Both the position numbers and the translations under genes were made by a program. From Legionellales bacterium (GTDB lineage Bacteria; Pseudomonadota; Gammaproteobacteria; PIVX01), in assembly GCA_013215905.1 (NCBI GenBank), contig JABSQI010000022.1, positions 1 through 13,809 of the forward strand: 13,809 nt of DNA, in the 5' to 3' direction. Each line of letters opens with the position of its first letter. The stretch's first letter is position 1. Shown here one piece after another: positions 7,327-13,809 of this stretch. The notes under the pieces were generated by a model. It did no database searches and was not told the DNA's origin. It was given only the letters and a program-made list of their open reading frames with translations.

Positions 7327-7349
7327 AGATTCTAACAATCATAGAATCT
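7327..7349 (-). repeat. 8-bp stem-loop between rlmN and rodZ
   Basis: AGATTCTA at 7327-7334 and TAGAATCT at 7342-7349 pair perfectly around a 7-base loop. The stem begins eight bases after the rlmN stop codon (7357-7359). On the minus strand it is followed by ACATCACTTC, with no T run, so it is not a standard intrinsic terminator. It may protect or punctuate the 3' end of rlmN mRNA. Confidence 0.5.
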
Positions 7350-7356
7350 TGCATAA

Positions 7357-8442
7357 TTAATCATTCATAAAACGAGGTGTTCTAAGATTAGTCCCTTTTT
7401 TTACAATATCTCCTACAAGTTGACCACATGCTGCTGAAACATCGTCACCTCTAGTTTCTCTTATAGTCGTGGGTATATTCTTATTCAACAAAAAATTTCT
7501 AAATTCTATTATTCTAGCTCTGGGAGAAGATTGATATATTGCGCCTTGGAAAAAATTAAAAGGTATTAAATTAATCTTTGCTGGCACATTATTAATTAGT
7601 TTAACTAATCTTTTTGCATCTTCAATTGAATCATTAATGCCATCTAGCATTAAATACGCAAATGTTATTTTCCTTTTACTTCCTTCAGGAAAATAGTTCC
7701 GACAAACTTTCATTAAATCTTCCAAGGGATATTTCTTGTTAATAGGAATTAGTTTTGATCTAAGCGCATTAGTTGTAGCATGAAGTGAAATAGTTAGGGA
7801 CACTTGGCTTTTTCTTGATAGTTCTAACAATCTTGGTAAAATTCCAACAGTACTAACTGTAACCCTATATTTTGATAGACCGTAAGCATCATCATGTAAC
7901 ATTATATTAGTAGCGGGAAGAACATTATCAAAATTTAATAAAGGCTCACCCATCCCCATCATAACAACATTTGTTATCTTGCTAATTTTAGTTCCAAGAT
8001 ATTTCAACCTATTTTTAGCAAAATATAATTGCCCAATAATTTCAGATACTTGTAAATTTCTATTAAACCCCCCCACTGCGGTTTGGCAGAATCCACAATT
8101 AACAGCACAACCAGCTTGAGAAGAAACACACAAAGTACCTCTATTATCTGCAGGTATAAAAACCGTCTCTATGCTATTCCCACAGGTTAACTTTAACACC
8201 CACCTAATAGTGCCATCTGTGGATTTTATTTCACTTTGAATACTAAAAGAGGTAAAGATAAATTTTTCTTGTAAACTATTACGCAAAGGTAAGCTCAGAT
8301 CACTCATTTTTGAAAAATCTGAGCACCCCAAATTATGAGTCCATTTAAATATTTGTCTCGCTCTATACGGTTTCTCACCGTATTTTTGCATTAGTAATTC
8401 CAGATCTGAAATACTAAAACCGAGAATACTTTCCTTTGTCAT
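7357..8442 (-). CDS. rlmN: 23S rRNA A2503 / tRNA A37 C2-methyltransferase RlmN
   Basis: Radical SAM enzyme that adds a methyl group to C2 of adenosine 2503 in 23S rRNA and of adenosine 37 in some tRNAs. The 4Fe-4S cysteines are C112, C116 and C119 in GCAVNCGFCQ. Both mechanistic cysteines are present: C105 in TLCVSSQAG, and the methyl-carrying C339 in AACGQLVGD. Other family motifs include MGMGEPLLN, STVGILP, SLHATTN and GINDS. The frame begins at a TTG at 8445, but the next codon is ATG and is taken as the start, giving 361 residues, normal for the family. It begins nine bases after the ndk stop, so the two are cotranscribed. A 154-base gap to rodZ replaces the usual pilW/pilF gene. Its cluster presumably comes from the isc genes encoded upstream. 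Confidence 0.97.
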   Translation of the reverse strand: MTKESILGFSISDLELLMQKYGEKPYRARQIFKWTHNLGCSDFSKMSDLSLPLRNSLQEKFIFTSFSIQSEIKSTDGTIRWVLKLTCGNSIETVFIPADNRGTLCVSSQAGCAVNCGFCQTAVGGFNRNLQVSEIIGQLYFAKNRLKYLGTKISKITNVVMMGMGEPLLNFDNVLPATNIMLHDDAYGLSKYRVTVSTVGILPRLLELSRKSQVSLTISLHATTNALRSKLIPINKKYPLEDLMKVCRNYFPEGSKRKITFAYLMLDGINDSIEDAKRLVKLINNVPAKINLIPFNFFQGAIYQSSPRARIIEFRNFLLNKNIPTTIRETRGDDVSAACGQLVGDIVKKGTNLRTPRFMND

Positions 8443-8451
8443 CAACTGAAT

Positions 8452-8871
8452 CTATAACGATATAATTTCGTTACTAGTAAAGAAGAATTCTATTTCTATC
8501 TTTGCATTCTCTGGGCTATCTGATCCATGCACCGCATTAGCATCTATATTTTCTGCAAAATCTGCTCTAATTGTGCCAGGAAGAGCGTTTTTCGGATCAG
8601 TATCTCCCATGATTTCTCTGTTCTTCTTTATAGCGTTATCACCAGCTAAAACCTGAACCATGACAGGACCAGACGTCATAAAAGATACTAAATCATGAAA
8701 GAATGGTCTATCTTTATGAATGCCATAAAATTTTTCAGCTTCATCTTTAGTCAAATGTTTAATTTTAGCTGCAACAATGTTTAACCCATTTGACTCGAAT
8801 CTAGATAAAATTTCACCCACATGTTTTTTTGCAAAAGCATCAGGCTTGATTATTGATAATGTTTTTTCCAT
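8452..8871 (-). CDS. ndk: Nucleoside diphosphate kinase
   Basis: Transfers the gamma phosphate of ATP to other nucleoside diphosphates through a phosphohistidine, balancing NTP and dNTP pools in the cytoplasm. The 139-residue protein shows K9-P-D, F57-F58 and the active-site region N112-A-V-H115-G-S-D-S with catalytic His115. RPFF, GPVMV and LPGTIRADF are all typical. The length matches E. coli Ndk (143). AGAAGG at 8879-8884, seven bases before the ATG, supports the start, and a likely promoter lies at 8903-8931. It opens the conserved ndk-rlmN-rodZ-hisS-yfgM-bamB-der order, so this may be the main promoter of that whole transcript. Confidence 0.97.
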   Translation of the reverse strand: MEKTLSIIKPDAFAKKHVGEILSRFESNGLNIVAAKIKHLTKDEAEKFYGIHKDRPFFHDLVSFMTSGPVMVQVLAGDNAIKKNREIMGDTDPKNALPGTIRADFAENIDANAVHGSDSPENAKIEIEFFFTSNEIISL

Positions 8872-8902
8872 TAGCTAACCTTCTATGTAATTAAAAAAGT
8901 AT

Positions 8903-8931
8903 ATTATACTAAGATTTTAGTCAAAAATTAA
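8903..8931 (-). promoter_or_regulatory. Probable sigma-70 promoter of the ndk operon
   Basis: On the minus strand a perfect -10 box TATAAT (8903-8908) is preceded after 17 bases by TTAATT (8926-8931), a weak -35 box. It lies about 30 bases upstream of the ndk start. The -10 sits in an interrupted palindrome, AGTATA-T-TATACT at 8898-8910. A TTGACT (8918-8923) is also near but is only 10 bases from the -10 box. It is 15 bases from the overlapping TATACT, so the exact pairing is uncertain. Confidence 0.5.
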
Positions 8932-8993
8932 CAACAAAATAGTATAATATTAGAACAATTTCACTTATTTAATATATAGAAATTTCAGATATA

Positions 8994-9044
8994 AACTTTA
9001 AAGATATTAGGTTATTTACTATGTATTTAAAATTCTTTAAAGTT
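8994..9044 (-). repeat. 11-bp inverted repeat at the 3' end of the L,D-transpeptidase gene
   Basis: AACTTTAAAGA at 8994-9004 and TCTTTAAAGTT at 9034-9044 are perfect reverse complements separated by 29 bases. Each arm contains the self-complementary CTTTAAAG. The stop codon of the transpeptidase gene lies inside the right-hand arm. It may form a weak 3' stem-loop in the mRNA; there is no GC-rich stem or T tract, so a classical terminator is not shown. Confidence 0.4.
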
Positions 9045-9744
9045 CCTCAACAAAAACTGTTGTGCCTCGGTCACCTTTATTTGGAAGATCTATAAAGTTC
9101 TTATGCAACCACTTCGCATCTTCAACAAATAATCTTACACATCCATGACTTGCTCTATATCCTGGAACATCTGGTGAACCATGAAAAGCATACCCGCCAT
9201 GAAAGAACATACAATAAGGCATTGGTGCTCCACCTCGACCTATAGGATATTTACTAGATTTACACTTAGGACCACGCTTCGTATACATATTGAATTTACC
9301 AACTGCTGTTTTACAACTTCTCCCAACATCAGGACAATAATTCTTCCCGGAAGAAATAGGTCCCCAAGCAATCAGTTTTCCTCTTTCATTATAAGCTCCC
9401 CAAGCAAGTTCAGTTTGATTAACAACTAAAAATTCATCATTTAGATCATTCTCAATATACTTCTCAAGCGGGGCTATATCTAATATTTCTAAGGAGCTCA
9501 AATTTTTTGGTACGGCGATTTTCATTTTAGGCTTTAACTTAACATTCATCCTATTTAATTTTTTAACAATAAGCCTTTCATCAGCATCAGGAAATAAAGT
9601 TCTCCAACTTTCTCCTTTCTCTACTTTATGACAATAATATCCATCCTGGTTACAGTATTTTTCCCCAAATCTTTTTACTGAATTAGCTACGGAAGAATTT
9701 AATACTAATAATACTGTAAAGATAACAATACATTTTACTTTCAT
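9037..9744 (-). CDS. Secreted L,D-transpeptidase (YkuD) with LysM-like N-terminal part
   Basis: Probable periplasmic enzyme that forms 3-3 cross-links in peptidoglycan or attaches proteins to it through a catalytic cysteine. A signal peptide covers about residues 1-20 (VIFTVLLVLNSSVANS). Residues about 37-80 look like a LysM-type peptidoglycan-binding unit (YYCHKVEKGESWRTLFPD, then KLKPKMKIAVPKN). The YkuD domain covers about 103-235: WGPISSG, VGKF, GRGGAPMPYCMFFHGGYA and the active site H188-G-S, then S199-H-G-C202-V-R204 with nucleophile Cys202. Several cysteines outside the active site may form disulfides. The 235-residue layout recalls the EnhA-type proteins of Legionella and Coxiella, which is inference. 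It lies between iscA and ndk, on the same strand as both, with gaps of 110 and 165 bases, so it may have its own transcript. Confidence 0.92.
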   Translation of the reverse strand: MKVKCIVIFTVLLVLNSSVANSVKRFGEKYCNQDGYYCHKVEKGESWRTLFPDADERLIVKKLNRMNVKLKPKMKIAVPKNLSSLEILDIAPLEKYIENDLNDEFLVVNQTELAWGAYNERGKLIAWGPISSGKNYCPDVGRSCKTAVGKFNMYTKRGPKCKSSKYPIGRGGAPMPYCMFFHGGYAFHGSPDVPGYRASHGCVRLFVEDAKWLHKNFIDLPNKGDRGTTVFVEEL

Positions 9745-9854
9745 ATACTTATCAAACTATAAAAAAACACCCATTAAGGTAATAATAGACCATATTGGTT
9801 AATATTTCATCTATAATGTTTTAATAATAGATATTGGAGAACTAAGTGATTGTT

Positions 9855-10184
9855 TTATATGGTAAAGCTATCCCCACAACCACACATCATTTTAATATTG
9901 TCATTTTGATAAACAAATTTCTTTGCAAGGCCTTGAGTATGATAATCTACATTTGTTCCAGTAATCATAGGGATAACATCCTGATTAATAAATATATTAA
10001 TCTCATCTTGAGTTAATTTATAATCATTATCTAAAGAAGAAATAACCGGTTCTATAAAAAACATATATCCCGTACACCCAGCTTTTCTTATTCCTATACG
10101 AATTCCTATTGCATCTTTGCAATTAGATAATATAGTTTTAAATTGAAGTAAAGCTTTAACAGATACGGTTACAGGCTTATCCAT
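9855..10184 (-). CDS. iscA: A-type iron-sulfur carrier (IscA/SufA/ErpA family)
   Basis: A-type carrier that accepts iron or an iron-sulfur cluster and passes it to apoproteins. The three ligand cysteines are present: C37 in AGCTGY and C101-G-C103-G near the C-terminus, followed by DSF. The length of 109 residues fits the family (about 107). It follows the IscU-like gene by 34 bases and has an unusually strong ribosome site, which suggests it is made in more copies than the overlapping genes before it. In E. coli hscB, hscA and fdx come next; here they do not, and an L,D-transpeptidase gene follows. The family is certain; whether it works as IscA, SufA or ErpA cannot be told from the sequence, and the symbol follows the operon position. 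Confidence 0.9.
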   Translation of the reverse strand: MDKPVTVSVKALLQFKTILSNCKDAIGIRIGIRKAGCTGYMFFIEPVISSLDNDYKLTQDEINIFINQDVIPMITGTNVDYHTQGLAKKFVYQNDNIKMMCGCGDSFTI

Positions 10185-10188
10185 AAAA

Positions 10189-10195
10189 CCTCCTT
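10189..10195 (-). promoter_or_regulatory. Near-perfect Shine-Dalgarno sequence of iscA
   Basis: AAGGAGG ends four bases before the iscA ATG. It matches the consensus anti-16S sequence far better than any other start in the window, most of which have AAGG, TAGG or nothing clear. Confidence 0.75.
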
Positions 10196-10218
10196 AGGTA
10201 ATTTAATTTATTATAATA

Positions 10219-10593
10219 TTAGGTTTTTTCTAAGTATTTTGTCAATACTGAATATAATGTCTCTTCAACTTGAATAGCACAGTGTAACTTCAAATCAATG
10301 ATTTCTAAAGATTTAGATATATCAAAATAATTTATTTCTCTTGCGTATTTAACAGGTTTCCCTAAAACTAATTTAACGCACATTTCACAGCAAGCAATTA
10401 ACACTGGACAACCATTCACTAAATATCTCGCATCCTCGATAATACTTGAATGATTAATTTTTAAATATAATTTTACAAAAGTAGTATTCAATGCACTAGA
10501 AACTTGTGTTTCATATACATCACTATCAGCAGGCATACTACCAAAATATTTCGGGTCATCAAATAATGTTAATATTTTTTTACTATACTCCAT
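10219..10593 (-). CDS. iscU: Degenerate IscU-like scaffold protein
   Basis: Aligns over its whole 124 residues with IscU, the scaffold on which IscS and partners build iron-sulfur clusters. The N-terminus (MEYSKKIL), DP-x(3)-GS, SIIEDARY, NGCPVLIA and L-x-LHCA-x(3)-EE match IscU in order. Two features of a working scaffold are changed. The A-C-G-D motif reads L35-N36-T37-T38, removing the first ligand Cys and the Asp that controls cluster release. The LPPVK site that docks the HscA chaperone reads IIDLK. The other ligands survive as C62, H104 and C105, and there are extra cysteines at 68, 69 and 72. The gene overlaps the end of iscS by 11 bases, so the two proteins are probably made together. 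It may be a non-scaffold partner of IscS, for example an activator or sulfur acceptor; that is inference. Confidence 0.85.
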   Translation of the reverse strand: MEYSKKILTLFDDPKYFGSMPADSDVYETQVSSALNTTFVKLYLKINHSSIIEDARYLVNGCPVLIACCEMCVKLVLGKPVKYAREINYFDISKSLEIIDLKLHCAIQVEETLYSVLTKYLEKT

Positions 10594-11767
10594 TTATACC
10601 CCAACCAGAGATTTTTCTTAACCTTAAAACCTGCTGTTTTAAAATTTCAACAGCTCTATGGATATCACTAAAGCTAGTAAATCTTCCTATAGAAATTCTT
10701 ATTGATCTCCTATCAGCATCTTCTTTACAACCTAATGCTCTCAATACATAAGAACCTTCTTGACTAGATGTAGCACAAGCTGATGTTGTTGATATCGCTA
10801 ATTCTCTAAGTGAACATAATAACGACTCAATATCAATCCCATCTACAGAAATATTAATATTATTTGGCACCCTATTCTTTACACATCCATGGATAACGAT
10901 TCCATCAATATTTAGCAACTCCTTCAATAGTAGCTCATACATTTCTTGTGTCTTAACACTATCTTTTTGTAACTCTAGTTTTGCTATTTCAAATGCCTTG
11001 CCCATTCCCACAATTAACCCAGTTGGTAATGTTCCAGATCTAAAAGAAGATTGCTGCCCCCCACCATGGACACATTCTTCTAATCTAACTCTTGGAGATT
11101 TTCTAACATATAATGCTCCTATCCCCATTGGTCCGTAAGCTTTATGGGAAGAAAAAGACATCAAACCAACCTTCATCTTCTTTACATCTATAGCTAATTT
11201 ACCAATACTTTGAGCGGCATCCACATGAAAAATTATTCCTTTTTTTTCTGCTAAATCTCCTATTTCCTCAATTGGTTGAATCACACCAATCTCATTATTA
11301 ACATGCATAATAGAAATTAAAATAGTTTGTTCATTTATAGCTTCTTTAATATCTTGTACATCTATTAAGCCGTCCTTATTGGGTTTAAGGACTGTTACCG
11401 AAAATCCATGTTCATCAACCAACCATTGAATAGGCTCCAACACAGCCTTATGTTCTATAGCTGAGGTAATAATATGTTTACCTTTTCTACTATAAAAATT
11501 ACTAGCTCCTTTAATAGCTAAATTATTAGATTCTGTCGCACCAGAAGTAAATACTATCTCTTCAGGATGAGAATTAATACAGCCAGCAATTTGCGACTGC
11601 GCTGCTTTTATAGCATACATAGAATTTTTACCGTAAAAATGCTGAGAATGTGGGTTACCAAATGTTAAATCTGAAAAATACGGTATCATAACTTCTGAGA
11701 CCCTATTATCCATAGGTGTAGAAGACATATAATCTAGATATATTGGTGTGTTACTATTCATATTCAT
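10583..11767 (-). CDS. iscS: Cysteine desulfurase IscS
   Basis: PLP enzyme that takes sulfur from cysteine and passes it as persulfide to scaffold and tRNA-thiolation proteins. The PLP lysine is K209 in SSHKAYGP, the active-site loop carries C331 in TTSACATSS, and TSGATESNN, EHKAVLEP, HVDAAQS and FRSGTLP are all standard. The active-site loop (SAC-x(3)-S) is of the long, group I type, as in IscS and NifS. The first ATG (11767) or the second (11761) could start the protein; both overlap the end of trmJ. The C-terminus stops after RKISGWGINGV, about 13 residues short of the E. coli end. The missing part includes the SIEW tail, in the region that contacts IscU. No iscR lies between trmJ and iscS, so the usual IscR feedback cannot be encoded here. 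Confidence 0.96.
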   Translation of the reverse strand: MNMNSNTPIYLDYMSSTPMDNRVSEVMIPYFSDLTFGNPHSQHFYGKNSMYAIKAAQSQIAGCINSHPEEIVFTSGATESNNLAIKGASNFYSRKGKHIITSAIEHKAVLEPIQWLVDEHGFSVTVLKPNKDGLIDVQDIKEAINEQTILISIMHVNNEIGVIQPIEEIGDLAEKKGIIFHVDAAQSIGKLAIDVKKMKVGLMSFSSHKAYGPMGIGALYVRKSPRVRLEECVHGGGQQSSFRSGTLPTGLIVGMGKAFEIAKLELQKDSVKTQEMYELLLKELLNIDGIVIHGCVKNRVPNNINISVDGIDIESLLCSLRELAISTTSACATSSQEGSYVLRALGCKEDADRRSIRISIGRFTSFSDIHRAVEILKQQVLRLRKISGWGINGV

Positions 11768-12467
11768 CTATAGACTTTAAAATACCTCGTAAAATATTCA
11801 ACTCAGATTTTTCAATACTTGCCCTATTAAATAGTCGTCTGAGTTTTAGCATCAATTTTTTTGGTTCACTAGAATGAAAAAATCTAATTTTTTTTAAAAC
11901 CTTCTCCAAGTGTAAATAAAATAAATTCATTTCGTGATATTCTGCTAATAATCCAGACTGACTAATATTTTTTGATAAATTAATTTGCTGGCTTGCCATT
12001 CTAATATCATAGCAAATAATCTGAACAGCCATAGCTAAATTTAACACCCCATAATTCTCATTAGTTGGAATATAAACATGTTTACTACAACACATTAATT
12101 CTTCATTAGTCAAACCTATCCGTTCTGAACCAAATAGGATTGCTATTTTTTTTTGTATGTTTTCTACACAAAACTCTCCACACTCTCTAGAGTTCAATTT
12201 AGGTAGAGATACACACCTGGACCTAGCACTTGTTCCTATTACAATCTCAACCCCTTCAAGTGCTTTGGCAAGAGTCTCTACTACTTTAATATTTTGTAAT
12301 ACATTAACAGCGTTTGCTGCCATTGCAACAATATCAGGATGTTCATAATGCTTTGGAGACACTAATATTAAATTATCTATTCCCATAACTTCCATAGCAC
12401 GCACAGCAGAACCTATGTTCCCAGGGTGTGAAGGTTTAACCAAAATTATTTGAATATTTGATAACAT
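11754..12467 (-). CDS. trmJ: tRNA (cytidine/uridine-2'-O-)-methyltransferase TrmJ
   Basis: SPOUT-class enzyme that methylates the 2'-OH of nucleotide 32 in several tRNAs using S-adenosylmethionine. The trefoil-knot motifs are clear: VKPSHPGNIGSAVRAM at about 10-25, F112-G-S-E115-R-x-GL and the SAM-binding L142-N-L-A-M-A-V-Q. The C-terminal 70 residues are helical and basic, as in TrmJ. It has 237 residues (E. coli 246). The start is preceded by AGG three bases upstream. The stop overlaps the iscS start by 14 bases, so it heads the isc transcript in the place where E. coli has trmJ then iscR. It is divergent from suhB across 87 bases. A related SPOUT enzyme is possible, but the position next to iscS favours TrmJ. 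Confidence 0.93.
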   Translation of the reverse strand: MLSNIQIILVKPSHPGNIGSAVRAMEVMGIDNLILVSPKHYEHPDIVAMAANAVNVLQNIKVVETLAKALEGVEIVIGTSARSRCVSLPKLNSRECGEFCVENIQKKIAILFGSERIGLTNEELMCCSKHVYIPTNENYGVLNLAMAVQIICYDIRMASQQINLSKNISQSGLLAEYHEMNLFYLHLEKVLKKIRFFHSSEPKKLMLKLRRLFNRASIEKSELNILRGILKSIDEYE

Positions 12468-12490
12468 TTACCTAGAAGTATTAATATGAA

Positions 12491-12521
12491 TTGAGACATT
12501 TCTTCATTAGGCTGTTATAAT
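12491..12521 (+). promoter_or_regulatory. Probable suhB promoter
   Basis: TTGAGA (12491-12496) and a perfect TATAAT (12516-12521) are separated by 19 bases, slightly long for sigma-70. The predicted leader is about 27 bases. A second TATAAT at 12542-12547 is only 7 bases from the ATG and is less likely to be used. The 87-base gap must also hold the trmJ-isc promoter on the other strand, which I could not define. Confidence 0.45.
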
Positions 12522-12554
12522 AACACATAATTTTATTGTTCTATAATATTAAGT

Positions 12555-13328
12555 ATGAGTGGTCTTCTAAATATTGGCGCTAATGCAGCAATTCAAGCAG
12601 GTAAAATAATCCTTAGGGGGTTTAGTCAACTTGATAAAATAAATGTGTTTGAAAAATCTACTAATGACTTTGTTTCAGACATAGATCATAAATCTGAATC
12701 AATTATAATCTCTACAATAGAGAAAGCCTATCCAAACCACTCTATAATATCTGAAGAAGCAGGAGTAAATATTCGAGATGAAATAACATGGATTATTGAT
12801 CCACTTGATGGCACAAATAACTTTATCCATGGTTTTCCTCACTTTTCTGTCTCAATTGCGGTAAAAATTAGAGATTTTATCGAACATGCCATAGTATATG
12901 ATCCAATTAACAATCATTTATATACTGCAACTAGAGGACAAGGGGCGCAATTAAATAACAAAAGAATTCGTATATCAAATAAAAACAAACTTATTCAATG
13001 CTTAGTTGCAACTGAATGTCCATTTCATACAGAAGATATGATCGAACAGCATCTTAAATCATCAAAAATAATGATGGGTAAAACTGCTGGATTAAGAAGA
13101 ACTGGCTCTGCAGCGCTCAACTTAGCATATGTAGCATCAGGTAAACTAGATGGTTTTTGGCAGTCTGGAATTAAAATTTGGGATATGGCAGCAGGAGTTT
13201 TATTAGTAAAAGAAGCTGGCGGAACTGTTTATGATTTTCAGCGTACAAGTAATTATCTAGAATCTAATCAAATAATAGCAGCAAGTATCAAGATTGCTGA
13301 TGAGATCTTCCACATAGTTAATAATTAG
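12555..13328 (+). CDS. suhB: Inositol-phosphate phosphatase family protein SuhB
   Basis: Mg-dependent phosphatase of the inositol monophosphatase fold; in gammaproteobacteria SuhB also joins the rRNA antitermination complex with the Nus factors. Metal-site residues are complete: E67-E-A-G, D82-P-L-D85-G-T87-N-N-F and W209-D210-M-A-A-G. The length of 257 residues is close to E. coli SuhB (267). The start ATG follows a weak TTAAG. Its stop overlaps the stop of secF by four bases in a tail-to-tail arrangement, leaving no room for a terminator between them, so the two transcripts probably overlap. The family is certain; the symbol follows the usual gammaproteobacterial assignment. Confidence 0.93.
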   Translation: MSGLLNIGANAAIQAGKIILRGFSQLDKINVFEKSTNDFVSDIDHKSESIIISTIEKAYPNHSIISEEAGVNIRDEITWIIDPLDGTNNFIHGFPHFSVSIAVKIRDFIEHAIVYDPINNHLYTATRGQGAQLNNKRIRISNKNKLIQCLVATECPFHTEDMIEQHLKSSKIMMGKTAGLRRTGSAALNLAYVASGKLDGFWQSGIKIWDMAAGVLLVKEAGGTVYDFQRTSNYLESNQIIAASIKIADEIFHIVNN

Positions 13329-13809
13329 GGTCTATCATCATATACTGCTTTTGCCTTCGGCATCATATCAGCGCGAGATAACCCTAAAGTTATAGCCAAA
13401 GTACCAGCCACATAAATAGAAGAATATGTCCCAAATACAACCCCTAAAATCATTGCAAGAGAAAAACCTTTAAGTGTCTCACCCCCATAAATATACAAGG
13501 CTACAACAACAATTAAAGTAAGAACTGAAGTAATTATTGTTCTAGACAATGTTTGATTAATTGACAAATTCATAATTTCACTAGGTTTCTTTTTACGGTA
13601 TTTCTTAAAGTTCTCTCTAACCCTGTCAAATACAACAATTGTATCATTTAAGGAATATCCTATAACAGCTAGTAATGCTGCGAGTGTCTTTAAATCAAAT
13701 TCTATCTGATAAAAAGAAAAAATACCTAAGATTACAGCTGGATCATGTGCTAAAGCAATGGCTGAACATATAGCCAGTCTATACTCAAATCTCATAGCAA
13801 TGTAAATCA
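13325..13809 (-). CDS. secF: SecF, protein-export membrane protein, 3' part only
   Basis: SecF with SecD forms a proton-driven membrane complex that helps pull exported proteins out of SecYEG. Only the last 161 or so residues lie in the window; the frame stays open through the right edge, reading IYIAMRFE before the first Met, so this is not a start at 13795. Visible are the HD of AHDPAVILG, the strongly conserved AALLAVIGYSLNDTIVVFDRVREN, then SINQTLSRTIITS, and the final membrane helices with GGETLKGFSLAMILGVVFGTYSS. These belong to membrane segments 3-6. The stop overlaps that of suhB. secD and yajC would be expected beyond the edge. Confidence 0.95.
   Translation of the reverse strand, partial: IYIAMRFEYRLAICSAIALAHDPAVILGIFSFYQIEFDLKTLAALLAVIGYSLNDTIVVFDRVRENFKKYRKKKPSEIMNLSINQTLSRTIITSVLTLIVVVALYIYGGETLKGFSLAMILGVVFGTYSSIYVAGTLAITLGLSRADMMPKAKAVYDDRP

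Noticed and set aside
9745..9785. TATAGT as a -10 box for the L,D-transpeptidase gene
   Set aside because: No acceptable -35 box, and only about 12 bases to the ATG.
9800..9840. ATCTAT/ATAGAT hairpin after iscA as the isc terminator
   Set aside because: Six AT-rich base pairs with a 12-base loop and no T run; not distinguishable from background.
13325..13795. secF starting at the ATG at 13795
   Set aside because: The frame is open to the window edge and the upstream codons (IYIA) continue the conserved SecF sequence, so the gene is cut by the window rather than short.

Overview
The window is AT-rich (about two thirds A+T), uses the standard bacterial code and has mostly short intergenic gaps. 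The gene order (ndk-rlmN-rodZ-hisS-yfgM-bamB-der and trmJ-iscS-iscU-iscA next to suhB and secF) and the sequence of HisS, IscS and RlmN point to a gammaproteobacterium. The low GC, a shortened RodZ, a decayed first GTPase domain in Der and missing operon partners suggest a reduced, host-associated genome. A Legionellales-, Coxiella- or Francisella-like lineage would fit, but this is inference and the order cannot be fixed from the sequence alone.

Layout. At the left edge a DEDDy-type 3'-5' exonuclease (48-818, plus strand) converges on an unrecognised secreted protein (916-1470, minus). A 325-base gap follows (1471-1795) with a perfect 18-bp palindrome and a possible gene remnant. From 9744 down to 1796 everything is on the minus strand. 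Read in transcription order it runs L,D-transpeptidase, ndk, rlmN, rodZ, hisS, yfgM, bamB, der, tadA. This is the conserved gammaproteobacterial ndk-der block, but without pilW/pilF (expected between rlmN and rodZ) and ispG (expected between rodZ and hisS), and with tadA added at the end. Upstream, also on the minus strand, lies trmJ-iscS-iscU-like-iscA (12467-9855), with the first three genes overlapping. A divergent suhB (12555-13328, plus) meets the 3' end of secF (13325-13809, minus, cut by the window edge).

How the genes work together. The isc genes supply iron-sulfur clusters, which RlmN needs. TrmJ, TadA, RlmN, HisS and Der all serve tRNA or ribosome function. YfgM, BamB, SecF, RodZ and the L,D-transpeptidase serve secretion and the envelope. 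NDK balances nucleotides.

Main points for a second look. The IscU-like scaffold has lost the Cys and Asp of its first cluster-binding motif and the LPPVK chaperone-docking motif, in an operon that also lacks iscR and hscBA-fdx. The first G domain of Der has lost its NKxD and G5 motifs while the second is intact. RodZ keeps the cytoplasmic and membrane parts but almost no periplasmic part. TadA has an unusual distal segment. No mobile element, CRISPR array, tRNA or rRNA gene was seen.
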